Shown here: one piece after another, positions 1 through 6,242 of the stretch
Position numbering within the stretch: position 1 is the stretch's first letter
How the letters are laid out: the number at the start of each line of letters is the position of its first letter
Assembly: GCA_016194835.1 (NCBI GenBank)
Contig: JACQAU010000177.1
Span: 1 to 11,000 of the forward strand
Source: Deltaproteobacteria bacterium
GTDB taxonomy: Bacteria > Bdellovibrionota > UBA1018
Direction of reading: 5' to 3'
Length of the DNA: 11,000 nt
Notes under the pieces: model-generated
What the model was told of the DNA's origin: nothing
The model's database searches: none
The model's input: the letters and a program-made list of their open reading frames with translations, nothing else
Made by a program: the position numbers and the translations under genes

Positions 1-292
1 CGCCTCCTGTTGGACTGGCTTGATTGAGTGCAGGCACAAGATCATCTGGAAGTTTTAATAAAGTAACTTCTAACCCAATTGTAATACCCACCTGTGTTCC
101 TAGTGGCGTAGCCGGTTCGTATGGCCGATGGTCCAATGTAAATCCCACAGTTTTAATAACAGCTTTTACGACGCCGGGGGTTACTAATGCATTTAAATCC
201 CCAAACTTAGAGGGATCAAATGGTAAGGAAGCAGCAAAAGCATTAGATAAAACTACCCAACATAGTACGATTCTTACGACAAACCACGGCAT
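1..292 (-). CDS. Secreted protein of unknown family, N-terminal part (runs off the left edge)
   Basis: The complementary strand reads 97 codons open to the edge of the window. The product begins MPWFVVRIVLCWVVLSNAFA, a typical Sec signal peptide with probable cleavage after residue 20 (AFA before ASLPF). The mature start holds PFDPSKFGDLNALVTPG (residues 24-40), then a stretch of alternating hydrophobic residues (GTQVGITIGLEVTLLKL, 65-81) that looks like beta-strand. This would suit an exported or outer-membrane beta-rich protein. The ATG at 292 is the only plausible start, because an in-frame TAA lies shortly upstream and no other ATG intervenes. No Shine-Dalgarno is evident; a possible extended -10 lies almost immediately upstream. 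The gene is divergent from the plus-strand secreted gene at 628. I vaguely associate this kind of N-terminus with Bdellovibrio-type outer-membrane proteins but cannot name a family. The C-terminal part is missing, so function is left open. Confidence 0.72.
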   Translation of the reverse strand, partial: MPWFVVRIVLCWVVLSNAFAASLPFDPSKFGDLNALVTPGVVKAVIKTVGFTLDHRPYEPATPLGTQVGITIGLEVTLLKLPDDLVPALNQASPTGG

Positions 293-301
293 ATTGATAT
301 T

Positions 302-310
302 ATTGTAGCA
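302..310 (-). promoter_or_regulatory. Possible extended -10 element for the left-edge gene
   Basis: On the minus strand the bases read TGCTACAAT, an extended -10 (TGn plus TACAAT, five of six matches to TATAAT). The region around 325-331 offers only a poor -35 (TTAAAT or GTTAAA). A start site about seven bases downstream would fall only a few bases before the ATG at 292, so a transcript from here would have almost no leader. That agrees with the missing Shine-Dalgarno, but the element could be chance in AT-rich DNA. Confidence 0.3.
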
Positions 311-566
311 TTATTTAGATGCTTATTTAACACGATTCACACAGCTCGTGGGATGGCTTCAGAAAGTACAAGTTGTTCTTGGACGGTAATATCATCATGC
401 ATATTATTCACAAGGCATTAGGGTCAGTGGAGACATAATGCATTAACGGGAATGCTGCTGGTTCAAATCGTTTCTTATTTTGTCCCCAATTAGTGTTTTT
501 TTGCACCATGAAAGAAAAAAAGTGAGTAAAATCAATCTAATTTTAAAATATCGAATGGCATGATTG

Positions 567-602
567 TTGCTTACTAATGGTTAATTGCTGTTATTATATA
601 AT
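567..602 (+). promoter_or_regulatory. Candidate promoter of the plus-strand secreted gene
   Basis: Two overlapping -10 candidates precede the gene: a perfect TATAAT at 597-602 and an extended-type TGTTATTAT at 589-597. Possible -35 elements are TTGCTT (567-572) and TTACTA (571-576), but their spacing to either -10 is not ideal (15 to 24 bases). The ATG at 577 lies inside this promoter region, which supports translation starting further down at 628. Confidence 0.35.
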
Positions 603-613
603 ATCTAAATCAG

Positions 614-619
614 AAGGAG
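614..619 (+). promoter_or_regulatory. Strong Shine-Dalgarno that decides the start at 628
   Basis: AAGGAG lies eight bases before the ATG at 628. It is the strongest ribosome site in the window. It favours the start that leaves a clean signal peptide over the in-frame ATG at 577, whose extra 17 residues (MVNCCYYIISKSEGDLI) would precede that signal. Confidence 0.8.
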
Positions 620-627
620 ATTTGATT

Positions 628-1371
628 ATGAAATTAATAAAATATTGTTTGATTTTTTTACTAGGTTTTATAAATATGCAGGCTTTTGCCAATCATAACG
701 ATTTTGGCAACTTCTCTGTCGCGCAGAGAGTGGCTACCGAAGCCTCTCGACTTGATTCGTTAGTGCAGAATTCGTCGCTGGGATGGTGGGTTAAACAGTC
801 TGTGACTGGCTTTAATCAGAAAGCCCAAGAGCTTGTTTTTTGTGAAAATAATATAACGTGGCGACACGTTGGAGATTGCAACTACCAACGTTCAAACGTA
901 CTCGATGGATTTGAGTCCATAGAACACGATCTTTACAATACCCAATATCAATATCCTAATATTTATCAACAGTACTGGGTAACAAAAAACGCAGTTCAAG
1001 CACTGCAAGAGCAATCAAATCCTACTTTTCCCATAGTGCAGTTTTATAACTCAAACGGCATGCCGGCGGAACAATATGGAAACACTACAGTATTAAGACG
1101 TGGTGGTTTCTATTTTGCTCGTGTCACTATCCCAGGATTCGGTGGCAATGTTCGGTACCGTGTTAATTTTACATTCCAGGGTGGGTGGTACGATCTGAAT
1201 GGTGGAAGCGCCTGGCTCTCGAATTCTCAATTCCAGACAGGTTACCTGCACTGGGATGGGAGCACCGAACCGGGATTAAATATCAATCCGGGTTATTATG
1301 GTGGCGTGCTAAATGTTGTTCCAAATAACGGGCAACAACAGAGCTTAAATTTCAATGTTTATGTTAATTAA
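628..1371 (+). CDS. Secreted protein of unknown function with a beta-rich C-terminal half
   Basis: The product is 247 residues. It starts MKLIKYCLIFLLGFINMQAFA, a Sec signal peptide with likely cleavage after A21 (AFA before NHND). Residues 25-130 look largely helical and polar and contain the only two mature cysteines, C72 and C84, close enough for one disulfide. Residues about 135-247 are rich in Gly, Asn, Gln and aromatics, with alternating strands such as FYFARVTIPGFGG and YRVNFTFQGGWYDLNGG. This suggests a compact beta-sandwich or carbohydrate-binding-like domain. I recognise no family. The start is set by the AAGGAG at 614. The gene stands alone on the plus strand between minus-strand genes, with its own candidate promoter and a strong terminator, so it is a single-gene transcription unit. 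This arrangement would fit an accessory gene, but nothing mobile flanks it. A secreted adhesin or effector, or an envelope protein, are all possible. Confidence 0.82.
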   Translation: MKLIKYCLIFLLGFINMQAFANHNDFGNFSVAQRVATEASRLDSLVQNSSLGWWVKQSVTGFNQKAQELVFCENNITWRHVGDCNYQRSNVLDGFESIEHDLYNTQYQYPNIYQQYWVTKNAVQALQEQSNPTFPIVQFYNSNGMPAEQYGNTTVLRRGGFYFARVTIPGFGGNVRYRVNFTFQGGWYDLNGGSAWLSNSQFQTGYLHWDGSTEPGLNINPGYYGGVLNVVPNNGQQQSLNFNVYVN

Positions 1372-1394
1372 TTAAAAACCGTTATTTTTTACGC

Positions 1395-1433
1395 ACAGGA
1401 GTTGATTATAAAAATATCGACTCCTGTTTTTTT
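1395..1433 (+). terminator. Rho-independent terminator of the plus-strand secreted gene
   Basis: A 12-base-pair stem pairs ACAGGAGTTGAT (1395-1406) with ATCGACTCCTGT (1416-1427), with a single G-T wobble and a nine-base A/T-rich loop. A run of seven T follows (1427-1433). It starts 23 bases past the stop of the plus-strand gene. On the minus strand the stem is followed by GCGT and then A, not by T, so it would be a poor terminator for the convergent propeller gene that stops at 1445. Confidence 0.9.
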
Positions 1434-1444
1434 ATCTCTTTTAT

Positions 1445-2908
1445 TTATTTCTTTTCTGACAAAATCCACTTAACTTTTTCGATTCTGATTCTTCCCGGGT
1501 TACTCTTTCTTGAATCATAGCCACCCGCATAACTAGCTTCGCTTCTGGGATCAAAGGCCATCGACATGACTTCGTTCTGACCTGTATTAGGAGTGTTCAC
1601 GTACTGTCCAAGTAGCTTTGTCGAAAAGGCATCCACCTTCTGAACCAGCCAATTTCTGCCCCCATTTAAATATCCCCCTAAAAAGAGAGAACCATCTCCA
1701 CTTGGATCAAGTGCGATACCGGCTGCTACAATAGAAGAAGAGTGACCAGCGGGGCGGTAGACATACTTCCAAACAATTTTCATGTCCTCAGTTGTGATTT
1801 TTAGAACACGAATCGATCCCAATAACTGGGGATTCATATTTTCCTTAAGAGCGCGATCAAGAGGGTGATCAAGATTTAGTTCTCCGTCTGACGAGTGCCC
1901 AGATACATAGAGAAAACCTTTCTGATCATATACCATGTCCCAAGGGGCCGCATTACTTCCGTTTTTATATACTTTTTCTCCGTTTGACTCTTGAAATGGG
2001 GGTTCGATCTCGATTTTAGGGATCACCCTTCTGTCCTTGTAAATCTCATTGGGATCATGATCTGTTATCATTTTCAGGATCACCCAGTCTCCGGTGTTCG
2101 AACTACCGTGTTCCGGTCCCCATGCCTTGAATCCACCCACATAGATGTACCCTCTAGGATCAAAGGCTACTCCTAGCGCCATCTCTCCACCACAAGCTGT
2201 ATGATTCATCACAGAAGAAGGATCATAAGTATAGGCCCAAACTCTACGATCTAATGGCTTATCGAAAGATTTGTTCGTTGTGCGTAGTTTTTCGATCCTC
2301 CACTCTCCTTGTTCTCCTCCCCCGTCCCGACCAACAACATACAGATATCCTTGGGGATCAAATGCCATACCGGTCGCTCCGGCAGCAAAGGTGGGTTTCA
2401 TTGGAGCATCGCTGACATAGCTCCACACAAGTCTCTCACTTGGTTTTAAAATGGAATCCTCCGTGCGTATTTTTTCAACTCTCCACTGTGATCCACCATA
2501 TTGAAAACCTGCAACATACAGATAATTTGTATCATTGGAGTCAATCGCAACTGCATATGGTATATCATCGCCATCTGTTGGATTTGAGGTATAAGGCTCA
2601 GACCATAATGGCTTTCCGTTTGGAGATAGCTTCTGTACGTACCATTGAGTTCCTAACCTGTTTTTGCCACTGCCCTGCTTGGGGTTATAGTCATAGCCTA
2701 CGACATAAATATTTCCGTCACGATCATTGGAAATTTTAAGCGCCGCACTTCCTTTGAATCCACGATCAACCACATATTCCCACACTCGATCACCGCGTTG
2801 TAGTAACGGCTCCTCCGCACCGCTTAAAGCGCACGAAAAAAATCCGTGAATAATAAAGAAAAGCAATAAAACCGTTTTTGGCATTATTTTTATCATAAAA
2901 TAATCCAT
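1445..2908 (-). CDS. Secreted seven-bladed beta-propeller (SBBP/NHL-like repeat) protein
   Basis: The product is 487 residues. A signal peptide occupies about residues 1-31 (hydrophobic core TVLLLFFIIHGFF, then SCALSGA). The FFSC before C26 is not a good lipobox, so ordinary signal peptidase cleavage is more likely. The rest is seven repeats with a core like A-F-D-P-x-G-x-(I/L)-Y-V-x-G followed by W-x-(I/V)-(E/Q)-K-(I/L/V). They sit at about residues 58-103, 119-165, 180-227, 246-281, 325-380, 398-437 and 449-481. This is the number expected for one closed propeller. Such secreted propellers usually bind other proteins or polysaccharide, or form part of an extracellular enzyme; no catalytic motif is visible here. 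The start is uncertain between M1 (2908) and M5 (2896), and both lack a strong Shine-Dalgarno. A good promoter just upstream separates the gene from the secG operon. Specific function is unknown. Confidence 0.85.
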   Translation of the reverse strand: MDYFMIKIMPKTVLLLFFIIHGFFSCALSGAEEPLLQRGDRVWEYVVDRGFKGSAALKISNDRDGNIYVVGYDYNPKQGSGKNRLGTQWYVQKLSPNGKPLWSEPYTSNPTDGDDIPYAVAIDSNDTNYLYVAGFQYGGSQWRVEKIRTEDSILKPSERLVWSYVSDAPMKPTFAAGATGMAFDPQGYLYVVGRDGGGEQGEWRIEKLRTTNKSFDKPLDRRVWAYTYDPSSVMNHTACGGEMALGVAFDPRGYIYVGGFKAWGPEHGSSNTGDWVILKMITDHDPNEIYKDRRVIPKIEIEPPFQESNGEKVYKNGSNAAPWDMVYDQKGFLYVSGHSSDGELNLDHPLDRALKENMNPQLLGSIRVLKITTEDMKIVWKYVYRPAGHSSSIVAAGIALDPSGDGSLFLGGYLNGGRNWLVQKVDAFSTKLLGQYVNTPNTGQNEVMSMAFDPRSEASYAGGYDSRKSNPGRIRIEKVKWILSEKK

Positions 2909-2915
2909 CTTTTTC

Positions 2916-2928
2916 GATGCGTTGCATC
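2916..2928. repeat. Short inverted repeat at the propeller-gene transcription start
   Basis: GATGCGTTGCATC is a perfect inverted repeat with 5-base arms and a 3-base centre. It overlaps the edge of the predicted -10 and the expected transcription start, a position suitable for a repressor site. It is short and may be chance. Confidence 0.35.
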
Positions 2929-2954
2929 ATAAATTGCTTTCCCGAGGATGTAAA
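2926..2954 (-). promoter_or_regulatory. Sigma-70-type promoter of the propeller gene
   Basis: On the minus strand TTTACA (2949-2954) is followed by a 17-base spacer and TATGAT (2926-2931). Each hexamer matches the consensus at five of six positions and the spacing is ideal. Transcription would begin near 2919, giving a leader of about 11 bases to the ATG at 2908 or 23 bases to the one at 2896. This marks the propeller gene as a separate unit from gap-pgk-tpiA-secG, although no terminator is visible between them. Confidence 0.7.
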
Positions 2955-2994
2955 GGGTAATGTCATCTAACGGGTACTGTTTAAATAAGCACAA

Positions 2995-3360
2995 TTATTT
3001 AGAGTTTGTAGGAGATGTAGCTGGAGCTGCGGGTGGTATAGCTGCAGGTATAGTTGCTGGAGCTCCAGATGGAGAAGGTGTGCTAGTTGTAGTTTGACGT
3101 TGGCTAACGCGGCCTTCCATAATGCTTTGTTTTGTCTTATTTGACGCAATTGTAAGAAGCACCGAAGTGATCATGAAAACTGTAGCTACACCTGTTGTTA
3201 AGCGGGTAAAAAAATTAGCTCCTCCCGATGATCCAAACACCGTCTGGCTTGATCCACCAAAAGAGGCACTTATTTCTGCTCCCTTTCCGCTTTGAATAAG
3301 CACTAGCAGGATTAAAAGGGCACAACAAACTATATGAATTACAGTAAAGAAGGTAACCAT
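2995..3360 (-). CDS. secG: Protein-export membrane protein SecG
   Basis: SecG is the small accessory subunit of the SecYEG translocon in the inner membrane and helps SecA-driven export. The product is 121 residues. The first membrane segment spans about residues 4-22 (FFTVIHIVCCALLILLVLI). It is followed by the family signature QSGKGAEISASFGGSSQTVFGSSG, here at about 23-46, then TRLTT and a second membrane segment at about 56-70. The tail after residue 85 is low-complexity, rich in Ala, Pro, Ser and Thr, and ends without charge, as in many SecG proteins. The gene lies 53 bases after tpiA, the usual bacterial position. Its ATG is preceded by AGGA at a spacing of nine bases. No tRNA-Leu follows, unlike in some proteobacteria, and no terminator hairpin is visible in the 40 bases after the stop. 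Confidence 0.95.
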   Translation of the reverse strand: MVTFFTVIHIVCCALLILLVLIQSGKGAEISASFGGSSQTVFGSSGGANFFTRLTTGVATVFMITSVLLTIASNKTKQSIMEGRVSQRQTTTSTPSPSGAPATIPAAIPPAAPATSPTNSK

Positions 3361-3369
3361 TGTTCTTCA

Positions 3370-3373
3370 TCCT
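3370..3373 (-). promoter_or_regulatory. Shine-Dalgarno of secG
   Basis: The minus strand reads AGGA nine bases before the secG ATG. It gives secG its own ribosome entry, whereas pgk and tpiA seem to rely on coupling and have weak sites. Confidence 0.55.
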
Positions 3374-3384
3374 ATAGCGAAGAA

Positions 3385-3398
3385 TGTATGAGCATACA
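3385..3398. repeat. Small inverted repeat in the tpiA-secG spacer
   Basis: TGTATGAGCATACA has perfect 6-base arms around a 2-base centre. As RNA it could form only a very tight hairpin. It lacks a T-run on the minus strand, so it is not a terminator. It may be a processing site, a small operator or chance. Confidence 0.3.
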
Positions 3399-3413
3399 AG
3401 CTTAAAATAAGTA

Positions 3414-4229
3414 TCACGAACTAGACCTGGCAGCTATTTTTATAAACTCAATCATGTTTTCAGGTTTTAAGCTGGCTCCGCCAATTAGGCCTCCGTCCAC
3501 GTTTTCACAATGCAAAAGATCTGCAAAATTCTCTACTGTTACACTTCCTCCATAAAGAATAGAAATTTTTTGTGCTGCTATGTTACCACTCTTATTGGCA
3601 AACTTATTCGTCAAAACGGACCTAATAAACCCATGTGCCTCTTCTACTTGTTTTGTGGTGGCGGTTAATCCTGTTCCAATGGCCCAAACCGGCTCATAAG
3701 CAATGACCAAGCTTTGACTTTGGCTTAGAGCTTGATCAGATATAATAGCGTCTAGTTGTTTTTTTAGTACGCTTTCTGTTTCTTGATGTTGCCTTTCGGC
3801 CTTTGTTTCACCAATACAGGCAATAATGTGAAATCCCTGGCTTAATAAACTGTTTATTTTCTTAGTAACGGTCTCATTGGTTTCACCAAAATAGTGACGC
3901 CTTTCTGAATGTCCAATTAGAACTGTATTTATACCAAGTTCTGAGAGCATGGGGCCTGAAACTTCGCCAGTGAAAGCTCCTTTTTTTTCAAAATGAACGT
4001 TCTGTGCCGCAATCGTAACTTTCATATTTTTAGTTTTTGTTAATGCTGTTTGTAGGCATAACATAGGAGGCATAACACAGACCCTAATTTGTTCATTATC
4101 CAGTGATGCCTTAGCCAAAGCGTCTAGGCTCTGAATTCCTATCTTAAGCTTTTCAAAAAAAACTTCTGTTTCTTTAGGCGTATGGTTCATTTTCCAATTG
4201 CCGGCTATCAAAACGCCTTGCGGTTTCAT
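3414..4229 (-). CDS. tpiA: Triosephosphate isomerase
   Basis: This enzyme interconverts dihydroxyacetone phosphate and glyceraldehyde 3-phosphate in the cytoplasm. The product is 271 residues, slightly above the usual 250-255, with small expansions around residues 30-50 and 205-220. The catalytic set is intact: AGNWKMN with N11 and K13, the electrophilic histidine H107 in GHSERR, and the base E179 in AYEPVWAIGTG, where the flexible loop 6 begins. Phosphate-binding glycines are in LYGGSV (225-230) and DGGLIGGASL (245-254). Its start codon shares one base with the pgk stop (TAATG), indicating translational coupling; no strong separate Shine-Dalgarno is seen. All signs are of a functional enzyme. 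Confidence 0.97.
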   Translation of the reverse strand: MKPQGVLIAGNWKMNHTPKETEVFFEKLKIGIQSLDALAKASLDNEQIRVCVMPPMLCLQTALTKTKNMKVTIAAQNVHFEKKGAFTGEVSGPMLSELGINTVLIGHSERRHYFGETNETVTKKINSLLSQGFHIIACIGETKAERQHQETESVLKKQLDAIISDQALSQSQSLVIAYEPVWAIGTGLTATTKQVEEAHGFIRSVLTNKFANKSGNIAAQKISILYGGSVTVENFADLLHCENVDGGLIGGASLKPENMIEFIKIAARSSS

Positions 4230-5188
4230 TATACTAAAGCTTTCTTGTTTGGGTATGTTTTTAAAATCTCAATTCCAGGTAGTCCATGCCCCTCTAAATA
4301 CTCTAAAACGGCTCCACCACCTGTAGAGAGGTGCTGAAATTTGCTAGCTACACCTGATTGTTTAATGGCAGATACAGTGTCTCCACCACCTACAACTTTG
4401 ATGGCAGGATATTCTGCTATAGCTTTTGCAAGACTGAAAGTGCCAATAGAGAATTCTGGCTTTTCGAACTGCCCAAGTGGGCCGTTCCAAAATATAGTCT
4501 TTGCTTTTGTTAAAAAACTAATAAATTTTTCAATACTCTGTGGACCAATATCAAATCCCTGGTTTGTGTCATCAGGAAGTAATAGTGGAAGATCTAGTTT
4601 TTTTGTTTTTTGGATCAAAATTTTTGCAATTTCGATGTCTTTTGTCTCGGGTTTTTTGGCACCTTCGGGGAGAGCTTTGCCTAGCGCTTTCCAAAAAGCC
4701 CAAGCCATAGCACCAAAAGCATCGGTGACATAGATGTCAGTAAAATGAGCTAATTTTTTATAAAATTCAGGATCATTTTTTTCTTCACCAGCGTGAAATC
4801 TTAAGTTTTCAAGTAGTAGCACTTGTCCATTTTTCAGGGATTGTGCTAAAAGCTCTATGCCTTCGCCAATACAATCATCTGCTAGCGTGATTTCACAATC
4901 TAAAAGCTTAGCTAAATGTGCTCCAACTGGCTCTAATGAAAATTCTGCTTTTTTGCTACCGTCTGGCCTTCCCAAGTGTGAGGCCAAAATAACCTTTGCG
5001 CCTTTAGCTATTGCATATTTGATAGTTGGCAAGGCTTCTTGAATTCGAGTGTCTTCTGTAACTGCTCTGTGTCCCTCTGCGTCTGTGTCACTCAATGGGA
5101 CATTGAGATCTAGGCGTAAAAAAAGCTTTTTTCCAAATAAATCTAAATCCCGAATACTACTGATTAATTTATTGCCTGAAGTATTCAT
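4229..5188 (-). CDS. pgk: Phosphoglycerate kinase with two internal in-frame deletions
   Basis: PGK transfers the phosphate of 1,3-bisphosphoglycerate to ADP. The frame is uninterrupted but encodes only 319 residues against about 390-400 for the family. Present motifs are RLDLNVP (25-31), HLGRP (71-75), ENLRF (127-131), DAFGA (156-160), FDIGP (212-216), WNGPLG (234-239), VGGGDT (266-271) and STGGGAVLEYLEG (288-300). After DAFGA the sequence jumps straight to MAWAFWKALG, which normally follows a block of about 70 residues. That block contains the AHRAHAS substrate-binding arginine and the GGAKVSDK lysines of the nucleotide/phosphate site. A second jump after LLLPDD (202-207) to QGFDIGP lacks about 25 residues. 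N- and C-terminal domains otherwise look well conserved. The gene lies six bases after gap and overlaps tpiA. Catalysis as in normal PGK seems unlikely. A true miniature protein, a decaying gene or an assembly error are all possible. Confidence 0.88.
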   Translation of the reverse strand: MNTSGNKLISSIRDLDLFGKKLFLRLDLNVPLSDTDAEGHRAVTEDTRIQEALPTIKYAIAKGAKVILASHLGRPDGSKKAEFSLEPVGAHLAKLLDCEITLADDCIGEGIELLAQSLKNGQVLLLENLRFHAGEEKNDPEFYKKLAHFTDIYVTDAFGAMAWAFWKALGKALPEGAKKPETKDIEIAKILIQKTKKLDLPLLLPDDTNQGFDIGPQSIEKFISFLTKAKTIFWNGPLGQFEKPEFSIGTFSLAKAIAEYPAIKVVGGGDTVSAIKQSGVASKFQHLSTGGGAVLEYLEGHGLPGIEILKTYPNKKALV

Positions 5189-5194
5189 AAAAAT

Positions 5195-6217
5195 TTATAA
5201 TCCATGCTTAGTAATATAAAGAGTTAAATCCAGCATGCGCATTGAAAAACCTGTTTCGTTGTCGTACCATGAGATGACTTTGACTAAAGAGCCTCCTTCT
5301 GGGTTTGTTATTACATTTGTGAGCGAAGCATCAATGGTCGAACTCATTGTGCAGCCATTGTAATCAATAGAGACTAACGGCTCAGTAGAATAACCCAAAA
5401 TGCCTTTGAGATTTGTTTGAGAGGCTTTGGCAAATGCATTATTGATTTCTTCTTTAGTGACTGATTTTTTTAATTCTCCTGTAAAATCTACCAAAGAGAC
5501 ATTAGGAGTTGGTACACGGATTGCAATTCCGTCAATTTTATCTTTGAGGTTTGGTAAAACTAGGCCAACGGCTTTTGCAGCTCCTGTTGTGGTTGGGATT
5601 TGAGAAAGCGCAGCGGCTCTAGCGCGTCTGGGATCTTTGTGCGTGAGATCTAAAATTTGCTGGTCATTGGTATAACTGTGTACTGTGATCATCATGCCAC
5701 GTACAATGCCAAAATTATCGTCTAAAACCTTGGCTAATGGTGCTAAGCAATTGGTTGTGCAAGATGCATTAGAAATAATATGATGCTTGGTGGGGTCATA
5801 GCTTTGTTCGTTAACGCCTATACAAAGTGTTACGTCGGGATCTTTTGAAGGCGCAGAGATAATAACTTTTTTAGCTCCTGCTTTTAAGTGAGCGCTTGCT
5901 TTTTCTTTTTCTGTAAAAATGCCGGTGCATTCGTGTATAACTTCAGCGCCATGTTTTTTCCATGGCAGCATGGCAGGGTCTTTTTCGCAGTAGAGCTGTA
6001 TTTTTTGTGTTCCTACTTTGAGACAGCCATTCTCTAGGCTTACTTCTTTTTTTAGCGTGCCATGTACGGAGTCATATTTTAAGAGCAAAGCCATGGATTC
6101 TGGCTTGCAAAGATCATTAATTGCAGTGATCTGAATATTGTCATTTTCTAAAGCATATCGAGTGATAATGCGACCAATCCTGCCAAAGCCATTAATTGCT
6201 ATTTTTATTTGTCTCAT
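5195..6217 (-). CDS. gap: Glyceraldehyde-3-phosphate dehydrogenase, type I
   Basis: The enzyme oxidises glyceraldehyde 3-phosphate to 1,3-bisphosphoglycerate with NAD, in the cytoplasm. The product is 340 residues, the normal length, from the ATG that gives MRQIKIAINGFGRIGR. An in-frame TTG 21 bases upstream (6238) would add seven residues but is less likely for this family. The Rossmann motif INGFGRIGR is at 8-16, and D35 in AINDL is the NAD-type acidic residue. The active-site cysteine is C153 in SNASCTTNC and the catalytic histidine is H180 in ITVHSYTNDQ. RARAAALSQIPTTTGAAKA (198-216) forms the phosphate-binding region, and WYDNETGFSMRM (317-328) is the C-terminal signature. All look intact. 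It lies 25 bases after the M42 peptidase and six bases before pgk, so these genes are probably cotranscribed. No clear Shine-Dalgarno precedes the ATG. Confidence 0.97.
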   Translation of the reverse strand: MRQIKIAINGFGRIGRIITRYALENDNIQITAINDLCKPESMALLLKYDSVHGTLKKEVSLENGCLKVGTQKIQLYCEKDPAMLPWKKHGAEVIHECTGIFTEKEKASAHLKAGAKKVIISAPSKDPDVTLCIGVNEQSYDPTKHHIISNASCTTNCLAPLAKVLDDNFGIVRGMMITVHSYTNDQQILDLTHKDPRRARAAALSQIPTTTGAAKAVGLVLPNLKDKIDGIAIRVPTPNVSLVDFTGELKKSVTKEEINNAFAKASQTNLKGILGYSTEPLVSIDYNGCTMSSTIDASLTNVITNPEGGSLVKVISWYDNETGFSMRMLDLTLYITKHGL

Positions 6218-6242
6218 AGTCTTATGGTATAACCCCAAAGGT

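Larger units (their letters stand above)
293..627. other. Divergent intergenic region, 335 bases, no gene seen
   Basis: This spacer separates two divergently transcribed secreted-protein genes. It contains stops in all frames I checked and no convincing small gene with a ribosome site. Visible structure is limited: a perfect 10-base palindrome TAATGCATTA at 436-445, a short imperfect hairpin around 368-379, an A/T-rich run at about 496-550, and candidate promoter elements at both ends. The string GGTTCAAATCG at 460-470 resembles a tRNA T-arm, but there is no acceptor stem or other arm around it. Any operator for divergent control would be expected here; none is recognisable beyond the palindrome. 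Confidence 0.6.

Noticed and set aside
24..308. A 94-codon plus-strand open frame at the left edge
   Set aside because: The opposite strand carries a gene with a clear signal peptide and sensible composition; this frame is its shadow and has no ribosome site.
460..470. GGTTCAAATCG resembling a tRNA T-arm, possibly an attachment-site remnant
   Set aside because: No acceptor, anticodon or D-arm pairing is present around it, and no second copy or integrase gene is in the window.
577..627. Earlier ATG for the plus-strand secreted protein
   Set aside because: It lies within the promoter-like region, has no ribosome site and would bury the signal peptide behind 17 residues; AAGGAG at 614-619 supports 628.
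2955..2994. Terminator after secG
   Set aside because: GGGTA occurs twice as a direct, not inverted, repeat; no hairpin with a T-run is present.
6218..6238. TTG start giving gap seven extra residues
   Set aside because: The family normally begins just before the KIAINGFGRIGR strand, and the ATG at 6217 gives exactly that.
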